From positions 20,592,501-20,656,500 of the forward strand of contig NC_092323.1 in NCBI RefSeq assembly GCF_036785885.1: DNA of 64,000 nucleotides. The letters run 5' to 3'. The DNA is from Coffea arabica (lineage: Eukaryota > Streptophyta > Magnoliopsida > Gentianales > Rubiaceae). Every line of letters begins with the position of its first letter. Positions within the stretch are counted from its first letter, which is position 1. Below are positions 21,864-33,075 of this stretch, piece after piece. Below the pieces are notes generated by a model that worked only from the letters and a program-made list of their open reading frames with translations, was not told where the DNA came from and did not search any database. The position numbers were made by a program, and so were the translations under genes.

Positions 21864-21890
21864 TTCAAAGGAAGAATAGAGCCTTAATAT

Positions 21891-22328
21891 TGTTACAAAA
21901 GCAACAAAGAGAATACTATAATATGGCTGCAAAACTGACAAGAAAAAGGCTTCACATCGTGATTACAAATCACTTTCCTTAACCCTTTATTCGTTCACTA
22001 TAATGTGCAAAAGATCAAGGATGAATATCCTCTAGGATAAGATGAAATTTGGTTGCAAAACTCTGCACTAAGTTGTTACAACCCCCAGAACAAAGAAGAG
22101 AAATGCAATATTTTTCTAGAGTTTGTAGATCTTTTTTGTTTACAACCAAAAGACCACAAATTGGCCCATATAAATAAGGTTTCATATCTCCTAAACAGTT
22201 ATTAATCGTTAGAAATATGTATGAAGTAGTATTTCTTCAAATGACGGTTGGAACCCGTTACGAATGAAACGGAGAACGCTACTTCTAGAATTTTGTCCAG
22301 ATTTTCAATATTTGAAAATATTCTAACA
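21891..22328 (-). repeat. Copia 5' LTR
   Basis: A 438-bp LTR matching 12029-12460. On the minus strand it runs from TGTTAGAATATTTTC to ...GTAACA. A TATA-like stretch lies at about 22166-22180. The spacer to the gag start is only about 27 bp, and I could not recognise a standard initiator-Met primer-binding site there. Confidence 0.85.
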
Positions 22329-22900
22329 ACCTAAATATGGTAGTGGCGGCCATGGTAGAGGTGGCATTTAATTTATTAGTGTAGAGATAATCGAGATAAG
22401 AGAGCTTTTACGAAAACTGGAAGCAAGTGCTTCAAACAACCCTTGTTTGTGCTCCTTTATCTTTCTAATCCGCTCTCGCTGGAAGGGAATCTATTTCAGC
22501 AAGTTCCATCGGGTGACTCGCTTGAAGCTGGGGTGCGTCTGGTGGTCTTGTACATAAGAGAAAGGCAACGCTTACTTTTAGTACCTTTTTCATCGAACAA
22601 GAAATATCCTAAAAAAGGAAAGGTAATGTCGGTATCTGAGAAGAACGTATCTCCAGAATATTAAGGTTCTTTGTTGCCTCTTGATTTTTGTTTTCCTTTC
22701 AATATTTATTTCTGTGATTTCTTTCCTGAAATTTTCTCCCGCTTGCATCTAAAATTCTAAGCAAATATCTATTTAATTTTTCCCGAAATTTCTATTCAAG
22801 TTTCCTGTCTTGTTAAAAGTGTTGCTGCACGTTTACATTTGGAGGAGTTCATGTGCACTTCTATTGGTAGTTCATCAAAATTTTATGCTTGTACTCGTCT
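22329..22900. other. Intergenic, unassigned open frame
   Basis: The segment 22390-22660 has higher GC and codon-like texture than its surroundings and contains an open frame at 22443-22664 on the plus strand, but I do not recognise the product and see no splice context. It could be a decayed exon. No function is proposed. Confidence 0.35.
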
Positions 22901-25900
22901 CCAAGGAAATGTGACGGGATTTTTTTATATCAATGCAAGTTTAAATCCAATTTTATACCCGTTGACTGCAAGTATACAGGCCGAAATCGTAATGTAGGGT
23001 ATGTATCGGGTCGATCCCACGAGGAGCAATTTAAACAAGTACTACGCCCTTATTTTCTCTATTATTTAGACTTACAATAAATCTGAGCAAGAAGATTATA
23101 ATGCTATTTGATAAGTGACTAATTTACGTAATAATTGTATAACATTTTATATTATTTTTAGTCACTTTGGTTATATTATTGGAAGAAAATGAATCATTTT
23201 GGCTATAATTAGTGAAAAATGCTTTTAAGTGATTAAATTAGATTTTTATCACTTTTTACTTGGATTTTGTGCATTTTGACAGTTTTGACATATTTTCGTA
23301 TTTTGGCTATAACTTGAGCTACAATGATCGGATTGAGATGATTCTAGAACCAATTTGAAGATAAGAGATAGATCTACAACTTTGGTGAAGACATCTGAAT
23401 CCAGTTTGGAGGTTTTCCAAGTCAAAAAGCCGAATTACAGTAACTAATTTCATTTGGTCGAAGCTGAAACAGGGCAATGAACAGTCAAGGGTATTTCGAT
23501 CATTTCTCAGCCCACACAAATCCAAATGAGGTGATTCTTGATGCATTGGAAAGCTAACTCAAAGGACTACAAGTTTCATGTTTGGTCAAGAGCTAAATCA
23601 GCTTTTATCATCAAGAAAAGTTCCGTTGAAATTGATGAAAAATCGGAGCAGAGCAGAAAATTGAACAAAAGTGCACCAAAATGTCACTATAGCAATCCGG
23701 CCGGATTTCTGGCCGGATTGTGGTCAGAGAAGGCTGCTCTTTACGCAGAAAACTTATTTTCACCTCTAACAAGTCACATGCAATGCCAGACATGTGAGAA
23801 CTACTTTGCAGCTGTAAAAGGGTGGTGTATGCCTCATTTTCTTGACTTCTTTCATCTTTATATAGCCAATACTTGCAAGATTGAAGAGAGAAAAGAGAGA
23901 CATACGGGAGAACTTGGAGAGTGCAAAAATGTAGCTCTTTCATCTTCTGAGTATTAGGTTAGCTTAGTGTAGACTAGTATAGTTTATCCATTCTTGTAGA
24001 TTGACTAGATTAGGATGAAGATGGAGATGAAGAAGGAGGAGTTGAAGTTCAAGTGACATGGGTTATCTCTTCTCCAACTCTTTATCTTTTGTACTTGATT
24101 CCAAGTTTAATTAATATACAAGTTCTGAATTTTGTGTTTAATATGTATCTTTAAAGTTTATGCCTTGGGTTTGGTTGAACTTTCTATGATTGTTAGTGTT
24201 TATTATTTGGTTATTTGATTGCTATGATTTGAGCAAGTTATTTAGCACTTTGGCTCTTTAAATCATGATTAATCTGGTACCATTAATTGTGATCATCTAA
24301 GATGTTGTTTCTGCAATGAAAATTGAAATTTAACACTGGTTCAAGAAGTACTAAACATAGGGAGTACACTCACGAAAGTAGAGATGCACCTATATGGTTT
24401 TAAGTGATTCATTTCATGTAATTTCACTGAAGAAATGAACTTGTAGCTAATTTCATAACCATGAGAATAGGTATGGATTAGTTATGAGTATAATTGATTC
24501 ACTACGAAAGTAAGTTTCATATGCATGAGGAAATTACACCATAACTAACCTAGATAGTAGTATTCAATGATCCAAATATAGCACTTGTATGAGTAGTTAG
24601 AGATACCACAACCTAAGGAGCTTTCATTTGTTATTTTCTTGCACAAGTTCAGTAGGTTTTACTTGTTATAATTCATTGATAGTCTAAATAATAGAGAAAC
24701 TTTAGTAGTGCCGGTAATTGCAATCTTCGTTGTGGGATCGACCCTTAATACCCTATACTCGTTCACGATTCGTATACTTGCGATAAATCGCGTGTGGGGT
24801 ATTTAGGAATTATAAATGTAAAACTTGATTGTGGATGAACTAATTGTGTATGTATACCCCGCACACATCATTATTGTCTACAAATCTGGTTTAATAAATT
24901 CTAAATGCAAATGGAGAAATTTCACTAAAGATTGAATCTAGGGATGTAGATTCCACTTATGGCATAAACAACATAAATGAATAGATTTACCTCTTGTTAT
25001 TATTCTTGTTTAATCCGGAATTCATTTCCAATATTACCAAATCTCATTCTCATGATAAAATGGCCTAGAGCAATCCAGTTTTCCCTATTTTCATGGTGAA
25101 ATACTAGTTCTACTCTATTTTCCTTCATGAAATGCTAGATAATCTATTTAAGTGTACATATATTTTCATGAACATACAACTCAAGCTCTACTCATGTTTT
25201 TCCATTGTTACTATCAATTCTCATTGACTAATAACAACTATAAACATGCTATTGGTGATCAAACAACAACAAGTAATTACAACTGCACAAATAGACAAGT
25301 TAATACAAGATATAACAAGTGTAACTCACATTCAATTCATATCATTTAGTCATAAGTTTCATCTACTCCCTAGATAAAGAAATTTAGCTACTCATGAATG
25401 ATGTAACAATCAAACTCACAAGTTTATTAATGCAAAATATCATAAAGTACAAGTACAAGAAATATAAAGAAAAGCTTAGCCAATTAATGGTGAAGCCCTC
25501 AAATTTCTGCTATGTCTTGTACAAGATGATTACAAGTGAAGTCTCCAAGTGATTCTTCAAGAACTTCTAGCTAGAGAGAACTTCTTACAAGAGGAAAAAC
25601 TCCCTACGTATGGTCCCTTAGCTTCCCCCTGTGTCTCTGCATAAAAGGTGGTGGAAAGCACCTTTTTTCTCCTTCATGATTCTAACAACTAAGATTTTGT
25701 TAAAGAAAGTCAAAAGACATGTTGTTTTGACTTGTCAATAACTCATTTTGTCTTCTATTTTGTTGCAGAAGCATGTGCCACCGAATTCTCTCACCCAAGA
25801 TAGCTGGAAAGTTGTGTGAAAAGTGAGAAAAATGGCTGTGCCACTTGCAGAAGAGAGAGGCATATCCGACCCTCGGATCCGAGGGGTGCAGAACGATCCG

Positions 25901-26214
25901 AGCTCGGATCAAGGCTGATCCGAGGCCTTTCTCTTAATGATTTGAGCTCGGATCGTCTGGCCTCAGATGCACTGCTCCAGAAGTATAGACGAGGGCTTGG
26001 ATCTCCCTCTGTTCACACGGATCCGAGCTCGAATCCGTGTTGGTCAATTTCCAGTTTTTCATTTCTTTCCTTTTTTCTTCATTTTTGCTCCTAGTTTCTT
26101 GTGTACTTTATCCTCTGGACGATCCTTACATTTCCTTCATCTCGTGCATGAATTTCATATATTAATATCCTTCACAATTTCACAAAATTAACGCGTTAAT
26201 CGACTCATTTATCA
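22901..26214 (-). repeat. Gypsy-type LTR (outer), split by a second LTR
   Basis: On the minus strand it begins TGATAAATGAGTCGATTAAC at 26214. It ends near 22900-22960 with the motif GTGGGATCGACCC ... CCCTACATTACG ... GTATACTTGCAG, matching the motif near the 3' end of the inner LTR. The inner LTR (23109-24870) lies in opposite orientation and interrupts it. Without the insertion the outer LTR is about 1.5 kb. GGATCCGAGCTCGGATC-type palindromes cluster at 25868-26030. The left boundary and target duplication are not resolved. Confidence 0.55.
23109..24870 (+). repeat. Gypsy-type solo LTR (inner)
   Basis: It starts TGATAAGTGACTAATTTACG and ends ...CGCACACATCA, about 1762 bp. Flanks are CTATT and TTATT, a 5-bp duplication with one mismatch. 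Near the 3' end it has TGTGGGATCGACCC, CCCTATACTCG and CGTATACTTGCG, the same motif in the same order as the outer LTR, so both belong to one family or close relatives. A GGCCGGATTTCTGGCCGGAT palindrome lies near 23700. The open frame at 23538-23957 inside it resembles no known protein. Confidence 0.6.
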
Positions 26215-28735
26215 AGTTTTGAACACTTAAGCAATATTTAAGCAATTATCATCAAAAGAATTCAAATATGGCTTTAATCTTCCCAAAACCTACCAAAAGT
26301 TCATGCCAAACTTGTACAAAATGTACGTTAAATATTCACTTATCAAAATGCATGGCCTTGCTTTAGCTAAAAATGAGATTGTCAGTGACAATGTTTATTG
26401 CAAAATCATAATGTTAGATGTTCTTCAAAAAAGATCCTTTTACACTGATGTTGAATTTTATAAGCCCCTGGAAAAATGGAAAGTTAAGAAAGTTATTTTG
26501 ACAATGACATCACTGTTATTTGAGATATTTAGGAGGATTGGTTATCCTTTTAGACAAATTTTCTTGCTAGAACGTGGTCTCCTATGGTTTTTGGCATGCT
26601 TCTTTGGTATTCTATGGATTTTATCTATACTTGGAGATTTAAGTGAGATTGAGTGGCTTTAACTTGTATAGACATTTTGCCTTTATATTAACAAGATGCT
26701 AACTTAGGATTCACTTTTGTTTTTATCTTTGTTGACTATGGAAGATTTATGTCGTTATTAACCTCTTAAGGACAGAACAAGTACATAGGATGTCCAATAA
26801 CCTTCTATATAAGAAAGGTATATTCTTCTAATTCTCCTGTAATAACTATTTTAGGTGATTTTATTTTTCCAAATGAAATCCACTTTTTCTCCCATTTGTA
26901 CTTGACTCAGCAAAAAGACAAATCAAATTCTGATTTAATTCTGTGTAATATTTTTGCACTCTGTGCTATGCAAAGCTTTTTTACTTGCTATCCTTACAGC
27001 CTAAAGCAATATGCATGTGACGAAAGCGATATTTCTGCTCCGAAGAAGGTTGATGTATCTGCTTTGCATTTCATTGTTCAATTGTTCTGCTGTGAACAGA
27101 AGCCAAGTTAAATGTTTCAGACTGATTGTGCCTTTTTCTTCCTAATTTTTCGTATCCCAGGACATTTTACATAAATTTATAGACCAAACCCAGCATATTT
27201 CAGATGACATTACATAAATTTTCTATTGCAGTGAACTTTCTGGTGAGTTCAACCAAGGAAAAAAAACATGAAAGCATTCTGGAGAGGAAGGGATAAGAAA
27301 CATTACACAAATTTTCTTTTGAGCCAAGTTTTGACAACCCCAAATTTGGCTCATAAATTATACGAATTTTCAGGTTTTGGACTTTTGAGCTTAAGGTTCA
27401 AACTCAACTCACACTATTATATGAATTTCGAATTCAAACCGGCCTTGATCATTGCTCATAATTAAATACATAATTATATATAATATATATTTTATAATTA
27501 TGAATTAATATATATTTATATATAAATTATTAACATTTTATGTCATAATATGTATAATTATAAATTATATATATTATTAAATATTTTTTATGTATTTAAT
27601 TATACTCATACATGGTATGGCTTTTATTGGGCTTGAGTGGCATGGCCCAAACTCAGCTCGTATATAGTTTGGCCCCAATATTTAGACCCAATCTCCGCTC
27701 AATCGAATTAAAGATTAAGCTCAGTGAACTTTTTTCAGACCGAACAAGTTGAATTCGAGTTGGCTCGACCTTATTAACAACCCTAGCATTCAACAGTTTT
27801 AGACTTTAGGTAAGGTAACAATTTTTTTTTTTTTTTTTGTGCATTCCTTATTGTTGCACATTTTATTTCAATTCATAATACTTGACTTTGGTCTTAAGGG
27901 TTAAAGGTTCACTTGTGAATTTTCTATCTTGCTCTTTTATTTGCCTAATTGAAATGATGTTATATTTTTGCTGCCTATGCTTTTTTATGTCATTGATTTG
28001 AAGCCTTTTTAATAAAAATTTGACTTGTGGATAAACAAATGCTACAAATGTGTATTAGACATGGGAGGGGTTGTTTTCTAAAGTTACCTTTTGTTTTATG
28101 CTTTAGTTTGCCACTGTGTCGCAATTTCATACTGCTAGATGTCAAGGTTTCTTTTCTCATTTGATTCTGGTCTCTCCAAACGTTGATTATTACTTATTTA
28201 ACAAGACATGGTGCAGGATTGCAGACTTGTATGGCTTGTCCGCTATTGAAATAACTCATCTATTTGACTCTCGCAATCTCACATAATGGTTTTTAGCTTG
28301 TAGAAGAGACTTAATTGTGTGTATTTTGTTAATATTGGTTAAAGCATGATCATGCCGTGTTGTATATCACTGCCAGAAACTTTGATTGAAAGCCACTTGA
28401 TGTTTTATACTATATTACACATGATTTTATTTTCTTTTCAAACAAAGAGGAAAAATCATAAAGAAATAAAAAAGCACCAACTTTTTTACCTATTCTGTAA
28501 ATTTCTTTCGTCACAAACAGTCCTAGCTATTTTCATTTTCCCAGAATTAATTTTCCTCCTATCAAAGAAGTCCCTCGTATGGATAATAAATCAAGGTGAC
28601 GTTATAAGAAAATTCAGTAGGCTAGTGATTGAGGGTAAGAGGACAAGGAAAACAAAATGACTTTAGTATAAGATTGGAAGAAACGGTAATGACGTCAATC
28701 TTGGAGGCTTCAGCAAATAAAAAATTCTTAAAAAT
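26215..28735. other. AT-rich intergenic, no recognised gene
   Basis: The longest open frame, 26303-26662 (+), encodes a hydrophobic C-terminal part with no domain I can name, and lacks a clear start context. The stretch 27470-27600 is almost pure A/T, and a poly-T run lies at 27822-27838. The sequence at 27600-27790 has short GGCCCAAACTC/AGCTCG-type words seen in transposon debris. I propose no gene here. Confidence 0.45.
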
Positions 28736-28937
28736 AAGGGTTTTTCTAACAATTGTCTAATGGGCACTCATCAACACATTTCAATTCCATCTAATCTGCC
28801 ATGTGTGTATGTGTATTAACAAACATTATCCTTTCTTACATTTATACACCTTCTCTAATTAATATTACTTTTCTAAAAATCTAACATCTGATGTACATTT
28901 TAACGAGTGCTCAATGGGTACCTATTAGATAAATCTT
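28736..28937. mobile_element. MITE family A, copy 1
   Basis: About 202 bp with imperfect inverted ends: AAGGGTTTTTCTAAC with CTAATGGGCACTC on the left, and on the complement AAGATTTATCTAATAGG with CCCATTGAGCACTCG on the right. Two more copies are in the window at 37106-37303 (inverted) and 48665-48894. Conserved internal words include TCTAATCTGCCATG/TCTATCATG and TCTAAAAATCTAACA. No coding capacity, superfamily not determined. Confidence 0.6.
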
Positions 28938-29870
28938 AAAAATAGAAAGAGAAACTGTTAATCTTATACACTTATTAAATTAAAAGTTGTAGAAGAATAA
29001 AGAATAGTCATCCTCAAGTGATTTCTTAGTCCTTTTGAATAGTATTACATCATTAATAACCCATAAAATCTTATGCCTACAATTTGACTAGTATATTCAA
29101 AAGACCATAAATCTATGAAATTAGAAAAAAAAAATTGATTGTATAATTCGTAATTAGGAAAAAAAAACTAAACTACAAACTATAATATTCATGAAATTTT
29201 ACAAAAAAAAATATATTAAGTGATAATTAATAGAAGGTAATATTGGAATTTTTGACCTCCCACCGTACAAATGCACTTAAGACGTAGATAGCAGCCAACA
29301 ACCCAATAAGCCGCTGACAAAATGCAAGAGTATAATTTCCACAAGTAACAAGTACCAATGGTGGGGGTGGCCAATTGACAACTAGTGATTAGATTATCTG
29401 CATGGGAAGAAGATAGAATATTCCAAGTACATTTTCAATATATATAATATTCCAATTACGTGTTCAATATACATACATACATGTATATATATTAGGCAAA
29501 GCAATACTGTCTTGCTCTCAAAGTCCCAACGTTAGAACGTTCAATGATGAAATTAAGCTTCACATTACGTAATTGACAATCATTGGACAGTGGCTCATTG
29601 CATTGCCCCGCCCCCTTCTTCTTCTTGGGGTCAAACTTCATGACGAACAACGACCGACATGTGACTTGCAGGAAAAATAGAGAAATGTCCTTCTGATAGA
29701 AAAGTCCTGTTCTGACTATGGAAAAATAGAAATGTCCTGCTGATAGAAAAGTCGTGTTCTGACTCGCAATCTCCAACATAGAGATAATTAAGCCCATGGT
29801 AAGTAACTAACAGGTTCAAGCCACGAAAATTAATATATATAGAGAAATATATAGGAGAGCGATTCGAAAT

Positions 29871-29910
<40 letters not shown>

Positions 29911-29972
29911 TGCGACTACAATTCCTTGGAATATAAGAATAACCATTTTAAACGCAGATAGCTGAATTGAGC
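28938..29972. promoter_or_regulatory. Upstream region of the CYP81 gene
   Basis: No gene. It holds poly-A tracts (29125-29210), a tandem duplication of about 48 bp at 29690-29765 (words AATGTCCTGCTGATAGAAAA and GTTCTGAC), and an AT dinucleotide run at 29873-29902 about 70 bp before the ATG. The AT run could serve as or obscure the TATA element. No specific transcription-factor site is claimed. Confidence 0.4.
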
Positions 29973-31539
29973 ATGGAAGTTGTCTGGGTATACACAGTGA
30001 TTTCATCTTTTCTTATTTTTCTTAGTTTTAGGTTCCTTTCGAAGCGGCTCCGAAACCTCCCACCAAGTCCAATACCAGCTTTTCCAATAATAGGTCATCT
30101 CTACCTCCTGAAACCGCCTCTCTACAGAACCTTCTACAAAATCTCCCAAAAATACGGCCCCATAATTTCCCTTCAATTCGGGAGCCGCCTAGTAGTGGTG
30201 GTATCATCTCCTTCGGCGGTGGAGGAATGCTTCACCAAGAACGATGTGATCCTCGCCAACCGGCCTCGCTTTGTTGTAGGAAAGTATTTTGGTTACAACT
30301 ACACCAACATGACCAGTTCCCCATATGGTGAGCATTGGCGGAATCTTCGCCGTCTGGGTTCCGTGGAAATATTTTCGGCCAGTCGTTTGAACATGTTCTT
30401 GTCCGTCAGGAAAGATGAAATCAGACGGTTGCTTGTGAAACTGGCTCAGAAGTCTCGCCACGATTTTGCTAAGGTTGAAATGAAGTCGAGATTATCTGAG
30501 CTTTCTTTGAACATTATTATGAGGATGGTGGCCGGAAAGAGATATTTCGGCGAGGAAGGAGATAACTACGAAGCAACGCAGTTTCGGGGGCTTATCAAAG
30601 AAGTATTTAAACGTGGTGGTGCATCAAATCCTGGAGATTTCCTACCGCTGTTAAGATGGATCGATTATGGAAACTTCGAGAAAAACTCGATGAAGCTCTT
30701 CACCAAATTTGACTCGTTCTTGGTGGGCTTACTTGAAGAGCATCGCCGCAACAAGAATAGTAATACGATGATCGATCATCTGCTTTCTTTGCAGGAATCG
30801 CAGCCAGAATACTATACGGACCAAATCATCAAAGGGATTATACTGGTAAGTATATTCTTTCTCTATTAGTCATTCTTCACCGTTGAACTGGAATGAGCAT
30901 TCAATTGAATCACTAGTATATTATTGGTAGGTCATGCTTACGGCTGGAACAGACACTTCATCAGTGACTATAGAATGGGCCTTGTCTCTTTTGCTCAACC
31001 ATCCCGAGGTGCTAGAGAAAGCTCGAGCTGAATTGGATGCTCAAGTAGGGACTGATCGATTGGTCGACGAACATGATCTATCCAATCTTCCTTATCTTCA
31101 TAACATCATTTCAGAAACACTTCGGTTGTACCCCCCAACACCAATGCTAGTGCCACATGAGTCGTCCGATGATTGTAAAATTGGGGGATACAATATTCCG
31201 CGAGGCACAATTTTGCTAGTTAATGCATGGGCAGTTCACAGGGATCCAAACGTTTGGGATGATCCAACAAGCTTCAAGCCAGATAGATTCGACGGCTTGC
31301 AAGTTGAGCCATCAAAGCTGATTCCATTTGGGATGGGAAGGAGATCTTGCCCTGGTTCTGGCCTAGCACGGCGGGTGGTAGGTTTGGCCTTGGGATCTCT
31401 AATTCAGAGTTTTGATTGGAAAAGAATTGGTGAGGAGGAGATTGATCTAGCTGAAGGGACAGGAGTGTCCATGCCAAAAGCCAAGCCACTAGAAGCCATG
31501 TGCAGAGCTCGTGACATGGTTATAAACAGGATTGTTTAA
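29973..31539 (+). CDS. Cytochrome P450, CYP81-like (two exons)
   Basis: A membrane-bound haem monooxygenase, expected in the endoplasmic reticulum. CYP81 enzymes hydroxylate phenylpropanoids, isoflavonoids, lignans, indole glucosinolates or herbicides, so the exact substrate is not predictable. Exons are 29973-30845 and 30931-31539, with an 85-bp phase-0 GT-AG intron at the position usual for CYP81, giving 493 residues. ATG 29973 starts the membrane anchor; the upstream in-frame TTG is not used. Landmarks in order: hydrophobic anchor (residues 1-25), [13 protein letters not shown] proline hinge, WRNLRR in helix C, AGTDTSS oxygen-binding motif at the start of exon 2, ETLR in helix K, PDRF, and the haem-binding [10 protein letters not shown]. 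All catalytic motifs are present and no break is seen, so it looks functional. Confidence 0.93.
30846..30930 (+). other. CYP81 intron
   Basis: Begins GTAAGTATATTC and ends ...ATTATTGGTAG. Splicing joins ATACTG to GTCATGCTTACG and keeps [15 protein letters not shown] in frame. Confidence 0.92.
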
Positions 31540-31618
31540 TCAACGATTAGTTTGTGTTGTTTGATTGAGTTTATGCGTGTTTTCTACAAGTAAATTAATG
31601 TGCATTGTTGAATTCAAG

Positions 31619-31624
31619 AATAAA
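31619..31624 (+). terminator. Polyadenylation signal of the CYP81 gene
   Basis: AATAAA 80 bp after the stop codon, preceded by T-rich sequence. The position fits a plant near-upstream element. Confidence 0.45.
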
Positions 31625-31658
31625 AGTTAACTTGTCTAAGAAGGTTAATCAGAAGGTA

Positions 31659-32078
31659 TGACGGAAATTAAACCAGGTTATTTTCGTATTTAGTTTCCTA
31701 ATTCTTTTTGTATCTTATTTGTTTAGATTCCATATTCAATTAGGAAATCTCAAGTCAGTTTCCAAATAAGTTTTGGTTTACAATTATATTTGTTTTAGAA
31801 AGCTTTAGAGTCTATAAATACTACCAGTCTAGTAGATTATTTATTGAAGAGTTGAGTTGAGTCTAAAGAATAGGTTTGATAGAAAATCTCATAGTTGAGA
31901 TTTGTGAGTTGTCGTGAGCGAAAGGCTATGACTTAGTATTTGTTATTGTTGATATTTGAGTTTTGGATTAATAAAATTATTGAAGATTTATTGTGTATTT
32001 GTTCGCCTCCTCTTCCCACATTTTTTTATATATGTTAGAATTGTTTCCGCTGTTTGCACACATTTTTGTGTGCCAACA
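31659..32078 (+). repeat. Possible solo LTR downstream of CYP81
   Basis: A 420-bp stretch from TGACGGAAATT to ...GTGTGCCAACA. It has an LTR-like layout: a CTATAAATACTACC TATA box near 31814, an ATTAATAAAATT signal near 31968, and a TTCCGCTGTTTGCACAC-type end as in Copia LTRs. The flanks AGGTA and AGTAT do not form a clean duplication, so this remains a candidate. Confidence 0.4.
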
Positions 32079-32709
32079 AGTATGACATAAATTATGATTA
32101 TCTATCATCTCTGAAGCAGCAAACGTTAACTTATCAGGATGTCTACCATCTCATGATTTAGCTCTGCATTAAGAGTTTTGTAGTTTAATCTAGCGCCCAT
32201 TGCTGAAACCATTTCAGTGACAATTAATAGTTCCTGCTATTTATCAACTCAAGTAGAGTTAACATTTGGAGGTGAAAAAGACACTAATCATCTTGTACGC
32301 AGACCACCTTTTTAACTTCGAAAGTAAAAGTTAAAGATTACAAAAATAGGATCCTTCAAATCCTCATGAGTAGGAAGATCCACCATATATTGTCCAGGAA
32401 TCAACATTCAGAGTCTCTTATGTTGGTTTGCCTTCAACAGAAAGTGAAGAAAGCTCCTATTTACCCAATAAAGAAGTTTATGTTCCAAACTTCCATCATC
32501 CTTGTCAGTTGTCAATGCAACAGAAGCATTCCTTGCTCGTGGTTCTGCTTCTCAAACAACAGTAAGATGCATCATCTAAAGCTTTACCGTTACTTCATGG
32601 GAACATGTTGAAGAGCTCAAACTTGCTGAGTTACACCTAGTAATATTTATATTTACAATACTAATCGAGTGAGTGAGAAGAGGAGATCTTGAGGAAAATT
32701 TCTGAAACA
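32079..32709. other. Intergenic, nothing recognised
   Basis: Mixed-composition sequence without a supportable open frame. Part of it (32200-32600) has the texture of an exon or UTR relic, but no protein is recognised on either strand. Confidence 0.4.
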
Positions 32710-32717
32710 GTTGTGAA

Positions 32718-33067
32718 CATGGTTCGCCATATCGGCCAATACGCAACTGGAACGGAGGGGACAAGTACGATACCGATCTCTGAATTGTGGATATGGACGA
32801 CTCACTCTGACTCGGCCGATATTGGGCGATTCGAATCTGTGATACATGATATCGGTCGATATATCCGAGTCAACTCGGAATCGACTCGGATATTTTTTTT
32901 AAATTGTACCTTTTTTAGTATTTTCTAATTTTAGCAATTTTTTCAAAATTTTTGGAAACTTTCATGTGTTATAATGTGCGTATCACCCGATATTCAACTA
33001 ATATGCCGCGACGGATGTAAAACAATCGAAACAGCGACGCGACCGCAACTCACGATGGCGAACCATG
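32718..33067. mobile_element. hAT-type MITE with perfect 8-bp duplication
   Basis: A 350-bp element with perfect 13-bp inverted ends CATGGTTCGCCAT and ATGGCGAACCATG, and identical 8-mers GTTGTGAA on both sides (32710-32717 and 33068-33075). An 8-bp duplication is the hAT signature. The interior contains repeated CCGAT/ATCGG and GACTCGG words. Same family as the insertion at 7214-7545. Confidence 0.8.
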
Positions 33068-33075
33068 GTTGTGAA

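Larger units (their letters stand above)
12029..22328 (-). mobile_element. Ty1/Copia retrotransposon, decayed, with two nested insertions
   Basis: Two matching LTRs (12029-12460 and 21891-22328) bound a minus-strand element. Its internal order is gag, protease, GAG-pre-integrase, integrase, reverse transcriptase, RNase H, the Copia order. A purine-rich tract (AGTAGGGGAT on the minus strand) abuts the left LTR. Two insertions interrupt it: a mariner element at 14046-17555 and a solo LTR at 18122-19246. Removing them leaves about 5.66 kb, a usual Copia size. The LTRs differ at about 9 of 83 bases in a stretch aligned by hand (12058-12140), and there are stop codons in gag, integrase and RT, so the element is old and inactive. 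No target-site duplication is visible. Confidence 0.9.

Noticed and set aside
22443..22664. 73-codon frame in a slightly GC-richer island
   Set aside because: I could not identify any protein family or a splice structure. It is reported only as unassigned sequence.
26303..26662. 119-codon open frame with a hydrophobic C-terminal half
   Set aside because: No recognisable family, AT-biased composition and no neighbouring exons. Kept only as a note in the intergenic entry.
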